From positions 1-7,648 of the forward strand of contig JAJCYJ010000114.1 of the NCBI GenBank assembly GCA_029262975.1: 7,648 nucleotides of DNA. Direction: 5' to 3'. The DNA is from Saprospiraceae bacterium (GTDB lineage Bacteria > Bacteroidota > Bacteroidia > Chitinophagales > Saprospiraceae). The notes under the pieces were generated by a model. It searched no databases, had not been told where the DNA came from, and was given only the letters and a program-made list of their open reading frames with translations. The stretch's first letter is position 1. The number at the start of each line of letters is the position of its first letter. This document shows positions 1-4,729 of this stretch, one piece after another. Made by a program: the position numbers and the translations under genes.

Positions 1-1
1 G

Positions 2-295
2 GGTCAGTGGAATGCCTATGATGTTGTATTTCGAGCTGCAAGATTTAAGGCTGGTGTAAGAATAGAAAAAGCAAAAGCCACTGTATATTTTAATGGAATT
101 AAAGTGCATGTTAATCAAGAAATTAACCAGGTATGGGGTGGTCCGAATTCCGGCCTCGATGGAGGAAATGATGGGGGTAAAGGAATTACAGATACACCGG
201 GAGGTATAAAGTTACAGGCAGAAGGACATAATGTTTTATACAGAAATATATGGATCAAGGATCTGAATCTTGCTACAAACGATACTGATTTTTAA
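2..295 (+). CDS. DUF1080 / 3-keto-disaccharide hydrolase-like protein, C-terminal fragment
   Basis: The frame is open from the left edge to TAA at 293-295 and gives 97 residues; the start lies outside the window. GTG at 104 is internal, because homology-like sequence runs straight through it. The pattern is that of the C-terminal half of DUF1080 (3-keto-disaccharide hydrolase family, concanavalin/LamG-like beta-sandwich). It has GQWNAYDVVFRAARF, then a strand with an 'ATVYFNGIKV' hairpin, then a glycine-rich loop, then GGIKLQAEGHNVLYRNIWIKDL, which matches the family's usual 'LQ.HG..V.FRNIWI..L' ending. Known members are mostly secreted or periplasmic and act on oxidised (3-keto) sugars or glycosides, often next to Gfo/Idh/MocA oxidoreductases; no such partner is visible here. 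The fragment continues only 11 residues past the family signature, so no extra C-terminal domain or sorting tail is present. The family call is firm; substrate and N-terminal architecture cannot be judged. Confidence 0.9.
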   Translation, partial: GQWNAYDVVFRAARFKAGVRIEKAKATVYFNGIKVHVNQEINQVWGGPNSGLDGGNDGGKGITDTPGGIKLQAEGHNVLYRNIWIKDLNLATNDTDF

Positions 296-423
296 GAAAC
301 AAATTGATTCCTAAAAGAGAACTTCTCGAAGGTACATCTCATCTCGTCCTTATGACTGATTAATTGTCGAATTACAACGCTAAAATGGTGTGTACAAGCA
401 TTGATCGGTGCAGTTGTTTGTTT

Positions 424-1077
424 TTAATTTCTTTCCTTTTTTATTAAGCTTGATATTCTTATCATTTCCGTTCTTAGCTCAACCCCTTCGTCTGTCGCAC
501 CCGAGACATTTTGTATAACAAGTGGTATACTATTTTTTATAATTAAATTATCAATCTTTGTGGATTCAGGATCTAAGTTAAGTAATTCGGGAATGACAAT
601 ATCAAAGATAATTCTCAGAATAAATTCCTCTTCTTCTAAGTAGTCATCTATCATTCCTGGAAATCTCGCAAGACTGTATTTTAATTCTTCATTTTCAATT
701 AAATTTATATGATCAGAATTGAGCAGTGAATTCATAACACCAAACATCGGATTGTATGTTTTGCCATGAAACGCCATCTTTATTGCTTCGATGAGTTCTG
801 AAGATTTTTCATTATTTTGATTTTCTAATTTTCGCACGGCATCTAAAAGCAGATTGATAGATATGTCGTGAGATTCCAGGATACTATTAAGTGCCTTCAG
901 GTTGCCTTCAAATTCTTGATGGAGGACGGACAGAATTTTTTGTTCTTCAATTCTTTGAATACGCAGGTCATTCCAGTTATTTAGTGCAAAAGCTAGTAAC
1001 AAGCCGAGAATTATGACCAGCACTTCTAACAAATATTCTCTCCATCGAGAGCGGATAATATTTATCGTTTCTTTCAT
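424..1077 (-). CDS. DUF6090-type single-pass membrane protein
   Basis: This is a complete 217-residue protein. ATG is at 1077-1075 and is preceded by a reasonable ribosome binding site (AAGGAAA, 3 bases from ATG). Residues about 15-33 (YLLEVLVIILGLLLAFALN) form one strong transmembrane helix after a basic N-terminus (RSRWR). The helix is followed at once by NNWND and a charged helical stretch (RIQRIEEQKIL). This layout, with a short basic head, the helix, 'NNWN' and then a long acidic, leucine-rich alpha-helical domain, is typical of DUF6090 proteins, which are abundant and often multicopy in Bacteroidota. The positive-inside rule places the N-terminus in the cytoplasm and residues 35-217 in the periplasm (inference). 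No catalytic motif, cysteine pair or lipobox is visible. It is convergent with the DUF1080 gene (128-bp gap) and has no co-directional partner nearby except the 30-codon ORF about 515 bp upstream. Function is unknown for the family. Confidence 0.85.
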   Translation of the reverse strand: MKETINIIRSRWREYLLEVLVIILGLLLAFALNNWNDLRIQRIEEQKILSVLHQEFEGNLKALNSILESHDISINLLLDAVRKLENQNNEKSSELIEAIKMAFHGKTYNPMFGVMNSLLNSDHINLIENEELKYSLARFPGMIDDYLEEEEFILRIIFDIVIPELLNLDPESTKIDNLIIKNSIPLVIQNVSGATDEGVELRTEMIRISSLIKKERN

Positions 1078-1384
1078 ACTTTTCCTTCGACAGGTGCGTC
1101 AGGAGTGAATCTCTCTGATTTTTGATTTAGGATATTCATAGATATCGATCTGCAAAGATGAAAATAAGAATATTTATGTGGTATTTATGATTGGTTTATG
1201 CCTCAAGGTACAGTTCAGAATTTTGTTTTTCGAGTAGTTACCATTTTTGTCCAAAGTGAAAAATCGCATATTGAGCATTTTTAGAATTATGTTCCATATC
1301 GATTTTAATCTCTGAAATCAATTTGGGGTGGAGTCATTCTCTGTTCTTTTATGAATAGAGTAATTGGTGATGCCTAATGAATAA
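1078..1384. other. AT-rich intergenic stretch upstream of the DUF6090 gene
   Basis: No credible ORF is seen on either strand. The longest ATG-led frames I found on the + strand are about 10 and 16 codons. No tRNA-like cloverleaf, tandem array or T-tract terminator was seen. It must hold the promoter of the DUF6090 gene on the - strand, but I could not place a convincing Bacteroidota-type -33/-7 pair. Confidence 0.5.
1081..1087 (-). promoter_or_regulatory. Ribosome binding site for the DUF6090 gene
   Basis: Read on the - strand, AAGGAAA lies 3 bases before ATG 1077, with the AAGGA core 5 bases from the start codon. It is the clearest Shine-Dalgarno-like match in the window and supports this start. 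Confidence 0.4.
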
Positions 1385-1533
1385 AAGCTATGCCTTGCTG
1401 ACGGATAATATCTGTATCGAGTAGAGAATTTAGAAGACTGACAGATAATATTTATGCACGGATTATGTAGTAAATCTACGAATTGATGCATTGATTTCCG
1501 CGACTTATATAATTGTCGTCAGAGGCATAGCTT
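1385..1533. repeat. Imperfect 17-bp inverted repeat enclosing a ~150-bp structured element
   Basis: AAGCTATGCCT (1385-1395) is the exact reverse complement of AGGCATAGCTT (1523-1533). After a 2-base bulge (TG, 1396-1397) the match resumes: CTGACG (1398-1403) pairs with CGTCAG (1517-1522). Inside, TATCTGT (1409-1415) can pair with ACAGATA (1441-1447), ATGCA (1454-1458) with TGCAT (1487-1491), and GTAG (1467-1470) with CTAC (1476-1479). The result is a branched fold closed by one long stem. CTGACGGATAATAT (1398-1411) also recurs as CTGACAGATAATAT (1438-1451), exactly 40 bases on with one mismatch. No long ORF lies inside and no clear target-site duplication flanks it. It may be a non-autonomous mobile element (MITE-like) or a structured RNA; the sequence alone does not decide. 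Confidence 0.55.
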
Positions 1534-1538
1534 AGTAG

Positions 1539-1561
1539 AACACGCGCACGTTTAGCGTGTT
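1539..1561. repeat. 7-bp hairpin just outside the 1385-1533 element
   Basis: AACACGC (1539-1545) is the exact reverse complement of GCGTGTT (1555-1561), with a 9-base loop. It starts 6 bases after the inverted-repeat element and lies 31 bases beyond the stop of the 30-codon ORF on the - strand. A role as that ORF's terminator is possible, but no T-tract follows on either strand, so a canonical rho-independent terminator is not supported. Confidence 0.4.
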
Positions 1562-1592
1562 TAGATGGTTGAATATCAGTGTAGTATGTTGA

Positions 1593-1685
1593 CTAACTCA
1601 TTATTAGGCCCATGATAAGAATGCCGAAGAATGCGACGATATACATGACTATTATGGCATTTCTAATGTTTTGTGCAAGTTTCAT
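1593..1685 (-). CDS. Putative 30-residue single-helix membrane peptide
   Basis: An ATG at 1685-1683 opens a 30-codon frame ending in TAG at 1595-1593. The peptide has a polar, basic head (MKLAQNIRN, with Lys2 and Arg8) and then about 20 almost uninterrupted hydrophobic residues (AIIVMYIVAFFGILIMGLIM) before a single serine. That is one clean transmembrane helix with a positively charged, probably cytoplasmic N-terminus. No strong Shine-Dalgarno sequence precedes the ATG, which is common in Bacteroidota, and a weak Bacteroidota-type promoter can be drawn about 35-65 bases upstream. Its - strand neighbour, the DUF6090 gene, lies 515 bp downstream, with the 1385-1533 inverted-repeat element between them. 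Small hydrophobic peptides of this kind include type I toxins and regulators of membrane complexes; nothing here picks between these or chance. I recognise no named family. A random AT-rich frame rarely gives such a regular head-plus-helix layout, but the length alone is weak evidence. Confidence 0.45.
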   Translation of the reverse strand: MKLAQNIRNAIIVMYIVAFFGILIMGLIMS

Positions 1686-1719
1686 TATGGTCTGATTTAT
1701 TTTATGTGAAACAATAACA

Positions 1720-1750
1720 CAAATGTGCAGGTTGGTCACAAAACCGGCAA
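1720..1750 (-). promoter_or_regulatory. Possible Bacteroidota-type promoter for the 30-codon ORF
   Basis: On the - strand TTG (1750-1748) is followed, after 20 bases, by CACATTTG (1727-1720). The Bacteroidota housekeeping consensus is a TTG at -33 and TAnnTTTG at -7, about 19 bases apart. This match has one substitution and one extra base of spacing. Transcription would start roughly 25-30 bases before ATG 1685. Such short motifs occur by chance, so this is tentative. Confidence 0.22.
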
Positions 1751-1957
1751 CATTTCACGACTTGCTCTTGGGAAAAGACGATTTGCCTAGCAGATTTTCG
1801 ATAAACGGTTCTTTTATAGGAATGAATATCTATCGAATAAATGACTAATGCTGGTTATAACTACCCCAGTTTTGTCTTTACTTTCATATGCTGTCATCCA
1901 TGTCTATTTATGAACAAATAAAAAAGGCCTGAAGGTTGGCGCTTTGATAGGGTACAA

Positions 1958-1995
1958 TTTAAAAACGTGCATCATCCGTTGGCAACGTTTTTAAA
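1958..1995. repeat. Perfect 11-bp hairpin with A/T-tract arms
   Basis: TTTAAAAACGT (1958-1968) and ACGTTTTTAAA (1985-1995) are exact reverse complements around a 16-base loop. With one bulged base, a further G-C/C-G pair can form inside. A-tract on one arm and T-tract on the other is the shape of a bidirectional intrinsic terminator, but the GC part of the stem is short and the T-run is inside the stem. An operator palindrome or an arm of a structured RNA is equally possible. Confidence 0.45.
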
Positions 1996-2001
1996 ATAGT
2001 C

Positions 2002-2028
2002 AAAAAAGTCGCCGACTAAATTTTTTTT
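2002..2028 (+). terminator. Possible intrinsic terminator: short hairpin followed by T8
   Basis: AAAAAAGTC-GCC-GACT can form a 4-bp stem (2007-2010 with 2014-2017), followed by AAA and an unbroken run of eight T (2021-2028). The A-run before the stem could extend pairing into the T-run. The T8 tail points to termination of a + strand transcript starting in 1686-2000, or to attenuation ahead of the transhydrogenase. The stem is short, so efficiency is doubtful. Confidence 0.3.
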
Positions 2029-2212
2029 CGGTCTCTTAGGCAAAGCTTGTCCAACCTTTTCTTACAAAATGAAACACTTCCAGCTTCTGAAGTGTAGAGA
2101 ATTGAATGGCACCATTCGTTATCACTATCAACTATCTCGGTATGTGCGTAACTTTTTCTCTAATCTTTCTAAAACGATTATAGAATATCAGCTCAATTGG
2201 ATAATATTGGAA

Positions 2213-3496
2213 ATGGAAAAAGAATATGCAGTCCAGATGGCAGCTTCAAATCTTCGATTTGGACCCGGAGTTACCAAAGAAGTCGGAATGGACCTTGCCG
2301 ATATGGGAATCACCCGGGTACTTGTTTTTACAGATGCCAATCTTAAGGATCTAAGCCCCGTTCAAACAGTCTTAAATGCACTCGAACAAGAAAATATATC
2401 CTTTGATTTATTTGATCGAGTCAGAGTTGAACCTACCGACATATCGATGAAAGAGGCGATCACCTTTGCACAAGATGGTGATTATCAGGGGTATGTGGCT
2501 GTGGGAGGTGGATCTGTAATTGACACAGCAAAAGCTGCAAACTTGTATGCCACTTACCCCGATGACTTTTATGCATATATAAATGCACCGATCGGTTTAG
2601 GGAAGCCAGTTCCTGGACCTGTCAAACCATTAATCGCCATTCCGACTACTGCCGGTACCGGAAGTGAGACTACGGGAGTAGTCATTATGGATCTGACTGA
2701 AAGACATGCGAAATCAGGAATCGCACACAGATATTTAAAACCAATACTTGGACTTGTAGACCCCGAGAACACAAGAAGTATGCCTCCTGTTATAGCAGCA
2801 GCTTCCGGACTGGATGTCTTATGTCATGCAATGGAATCATATACCGCAATTTCCTATCACCAACGACCAAGACCTGAACGTCCAATTTACAGACCAGCCT
2901 ATCAGGGCAATAACCCAATCAGCGATATGTGGGCTCTTAAGGCAATTGAACTGACTTCAGAGTATATCGTCAGAGCATACAAGGATTCCTCTGATGACGA
3001 AGCACGGGAAAATATGATATTAGCCTCAAGTATGGCCGGAATGGGATTTGGAAATGCTGGCGTCCATCTATGTCACGGTATGTCATATCCTGTATCAGGC
3101 ATGGTTAAGAACTATAGACCAGAAGGGTTGAATCTTACTTATCCAATAATACCTCACGGTATGTCTGTCATACTTAATGCTCCGGCAGTTTTTCGTTTTA
3201 CCGGACAAGCATGTCCGGAAAGACACCTTAAGATCGCTACTATGATGGGAGCCAATGTCTCGGATAATAAAGATGCTATCCATATGGCTGGTGACTATCT
3301 CGCCGATCAAATAATTGAACTGATGAGAGAATTGAATATTCCAAATGGTTTATCGGCAGTAGGGTATACTTCCGAAGACATCCCCGCCCTTGTGGACGGA
3401 ACCCTTCCGCAACATCGTGTGACCAAACTTTCTCCACGGCCAGCAAAAGCGGAAGACCTGGAAAAGTTGTTTGAAGATGCCATGACGGCGTGGTAA
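2213..3496 (+). CDS. Iron-type alcohol dehydrogenase, hydroxyacid-oxoacid transhydrogenase (ADHFE1-like)
   Basis: The product has 427 residues from ATG 2213 and belongs to the group III (Fe-ADH) family. It carries GGGSVID (residues 98-104) and PTTAGTGSET (144-153) for nucleotide binding. Probable metal ligands are Asp201 and His205 (GLDVLCHAMESY), His288 (LCHGMSYP) and His315 (PHGMS). Long stretches match what I remember of human ADHFE1: SNLRFGPGVTKEVGMDL, RVEPTD, VAVGGGS, RPAYQGNNPISDMWA, GFGNAGVHLCHGMSYPVSG and the closing ALVDGTLPQHRVTKL. ADHFE1 couples 4-hydroxybutyrate oxidation to 2-oxoglutarate reduction, giving succinic semialdehyde and D-2-hydroxyglutarate with tightly bound nucleotide; that reaction is inferred here. 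As in ADHFE1, a Tyr (292) stands where FucO-type enzymes have a second catalytic-site His. I chose ATG 2213 because family-like sequence begins a few residues later (EYAVQMAASN). The frame stays open back to ATG 2069, but those 48 residues look non-coding. No partner genes are visible; cytoplasmic. Confidence 0.9.
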   Translation: MEKEYAVQMAASNLRFGPGVTKEVGMDLADMGITRVLVFTDANLKDLSPVQTVLNALEQENISFDLFDRVRVEPTDISMKEAITFAQDGDYQGYVAVGGGSVIDTAKAANLYATYPDDFYAYINAPIGLGKPVPGPVKPLIAIPTTAGTGSETTGVVIMDLTERHAKSGIAHRYLKPILGLVDPENTRSMPPVIAAASGLDVLCHAMESYTAISYHQRPRPERPIYRPAYQGNNPISDMWALKAIELTSEYIVRAYKDSSDDEARENMILASSMAGMGFGNAGVHLCHGMSYPVSGMVKNYRPEGLNLTYPIIPHGMSVILNAPAVFRFTGQACPERHLKIATMMGANVSDNKDAIHMAGDYLADQIIELMRELNIPNGLSAVGYTSEDIPALVDGTLPQHRVTKLSPRPAKAEDLEKLFEDAMTAW

Positions 3497-3505
3497 TTAA
3501 ATTGG

Positions 3506-3546
3506 TTAGATAGCAAGCGTCCTGCAAAAGTCAGTTAGCTATTTGA
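3506..3546. terminator. Weak hairpin in the convergent gap, possible shared terminator
   Basis: The gap between the convergent transhydrogenase and class V enzyme genes is only 60 bp. TTAGATAGC (3506-3514) can pair with GCTATTTGA (3538-3546) using two G-U wobbles, around a 23-base loop. No T-tract follows on either side, so it is listed only as the best candidate in a place where both transcripts must end. Confidence 0.2.
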
Positions 3547-3556
3547 ACAAGAAACA

Positions 3557-4723
3557 CTACTCCAGGATTTCAGATATTTTATCCATTTCTTCTATTGTAT
3601 TGAAATAATGTGGTGATAGTCTTATGGCCCAATCAATATCCTTTTTAATAAAATCCAATAACGCCCCTTCCTTAGATGTGACACTGTAATATACTCGGTG
3701 CTTGTCGAGTTTGTCCGTAATCTCTTGTAACGAACAACCTTCTTTCTGAAAAGTCAGGATATTACACGTTTGTGATCCTCTATCATACATTCTAATTAAA
3801 GCGTTTTCTGATAGGTTGGTTCTTAATCTATTAATTATTGTTTTATTGTATTTCTGGATATTTTCAATTCCTATCCCATTAGCGTATTTAAAAGCTTCTT
3901 TCAATCCAACAACAAGGCCATATGGTTTTTCCCACATCTCAAATCGAGAGGCGTCATCGATTATCTGGTATTGGTCTTCGTGGGTCCATTTTGCACCGTG
4001 CAAATCAATGAATAGTGGCGCACTTTGTTGTTGTAACATTCGGTCTGACACATACAGAAAACCAGTCCCTCGTGGTCCTCGTAAGAATTTTCGCCCGGTT
4101 GCATTTAAAAAATCACATTTAATATCCTGTACATCTACTGGTATCTGTCCTACTGATTGGCAGGCATCCACGAGATAAATCACCTCGTTTGATGCACATA
4201 TATTTCCAATACTTCTAACATCCTGAATTAGTCCTGAATTAGTTGGAATATGGGTCACAGTTACCAATTTAGGTTTCTGTTTTTTAATTAACTGCTCAAA
4301 ATGATCGATGTCAAGATCTCCATTCTTTAGATTTTTGCATCGTAGGATACGCACTCCAAATCTTCTCGAAAGAGAAATGAAATTTATGTGATTAGAAACA
4401 TAATCGTCATCTGTAGTAATGATGCAATCGCCTGACTTAAAATCTATTGAAGATAAGGCTTTTGTAAATGCATCAGTGGCGTCATGGGCGAAGGCAATAT
4501 TTCGCGGACTGCAATTCACAAGTTGTGCAGCCTGTTGATAGAATTCACTAATTTCAGCCGATCTGATATCCCGTAATTTATAACCTCCTATTCTTTCCTC
4601 TTCTTTTAGATAATCTATGATAGATGTCACTACAGGTGATGGCATTAACGATGACCCGGCGGTATTTACAAATATTTTATCCTTGCAATTTTGCGTATCA
4701 TTTCTTACAGTTTCTATATTCAT
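3557..4723 (-). CDS. Class V aminotransferase-fold PLP-dependent enzyme
   Basis: The product has 388 residues, normal for the class V (NifS/CsdA-like, COG0520) fold. Lys212 in TGRKFLRGPRGTGFLY is the expected PLP Schiff-base lysine. Asp186 and Gln189 (YLVDACQSVGQ) contact the cofactor ring. THIPTNSGL (157-165) and the C-terminal RLSPHYFNT (Arg368) are standard substrate/cofactor loops. The N-terminal FVNTAGSSLMPSPV and EEERIGGY, with RFEMWEKPYG at 260-269, recall a bacterial subgroup related to the ergothioneine C-S lyase EgtE and to isopenicillin-N-epimerase-like proteins. Where cysteine desulfurases carry their catalytic Cys, this protein has SVTSKEGALLDF without Cys, so Fe-S sulfur donation is unlikely. 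Cytoplasmic. It starts 6 bp after the BNR gene's stop (TAGAGTGGTATG), so it is probably translated from the same mRNA. There are no ergothioneine genes next to it; the substrate is unknown. The fold is certain, the reaction is not. Confidence 0.88.
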   Translation of the reverse strand: MNIETVRNDTQNCKDKIFVNTAGSSLMPSPVVTSIIDYLKEEERIGGYKLRDIRSAEISEFYQQAAQLVNCSPRNIAFAHDATDAFTKALSSIDFKSGDCIITTDDDYVSNHINFISLSRRFGVRILRCKNLKNGDLDIDHFEQLIKKQKPKLVTVTHIPTNSGLIQDVRSIGNICASNEVIYLVDACQSVGQIPVDVQDIKCDFLNATGRKFLRGPRGTGFLYVSDRMLQQQSAPLFIDLHGAKWTHEDQYQIIDDASRFEMWEKPYGLVVGLKEAFKYANGIGIENIQKYNKTIINRLRTNLSENALIRMYDRGSQTCNILTFQKEGCSLQEITDKLDKHRVYYSVTSKEGALLDFIKKDIDWAIRLSPHYFNTIEEMDKISEILE

Positions 4724-4729
4724 ACCACT

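Larger units (their letters stand above)
1932..2058. repeat. Long-range inverted repeat enclosing two hairpins, upstream of the transhydrogenase
   Basis: AAGGTTGG (1932-1939) and GCTTTG (1941-1946) are mirrored in the same order by CCAACCTT (2051-2058) and CAAAGC (2041-2046). This is a 14-bp outer stem interrupted by a 1-base/4-base internal loop. Inside are a perfect 11-bp hairpin (1958-1968 with 1985-1995) and a short A-tract/T-tract hairpin (2002-2028). The multi-branched layout with a long closing stem resembles that of 1385-1533, though the sequences differ. The element lies 154 bases before the chosen start of the transhydrogenase, so it could be part of its 5' leader, a standalone RNA, or a small mobile-element relic. 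No target-site duplication is apparent. Confidence 0.45.
1686..2212. other. Intergenic region between the mini-ORF and the transhydrogenase, rich in hairpins
   Basis: No credible gene lies here. Besides the element at 1932-2058 listed separately, TTCGATA (1797-1803) is the reverse complement of TATCGAA (1831-1837), giving a 7-bp stem with a long loop. A 14-codon frame (ATG 1888, TGA 1930-1932) ends exactly where the 1932 inverted repeat begins; it has no run of any one amino acid codon that would mark a biosynthetic leader peptide. The 144 bases at 2069-2212 are open in frame with the transhydrogenase but look non-coding. I could not locate a convincing promoter for that gene. Confidence 0.5.

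Noticed and set aside
104..295. A 63-codon gene starting at GTG 104.
   Set aside because: The DUF1080-like sequence continues upstream in the same frame to the window edge, so GTG is an internal valine codon.
296..423. A terminator between the convergent DUF1080 and DUF6090 genes.
   Set aside because: The only palindromes, such as GAGAACTTCTC near 318-328, have too small a loop or no T-tract, so no terminator could be supported.
1888..1932. A 14-codon frame (starting MLSSMSIYEQ) ending at the left edge of the 1932 inverted repeat, as a possible leader peptide for attenuation.
   Set aside because: It has no run of regulatory codons and no good ribosome binding site, and such short frames are common by chance. 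Its position is noted but a function is not supported.
1385..2058. A CRISPR array or tandem repeat in the hairpin-rich interval.
   Set aside because: The repeats are inverted, non-identical between the two elements and not regularly spaced; there are no spacers or cas genes.
1053..2207. GGATAATAT occurs on the + strand at 1053, 1403 and 2199, with AGATAATAT at 1443.
   Set aside because: One copy is inside the DUF6090 coding region and one sits at the transhydrogenase start. The motif is AT-rich and the spacing is irregular, so a common operator is not supported; only the 1398/1438 pair with longer identity is kept.
3816..4178. A 120-codon + strand frame antisense to the class V enzyme gene.
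   Set aside because: The opposite strand encodes an intact enzyme with conserved motifs throughout this interval; the antisense translation shows nothing recognisable.
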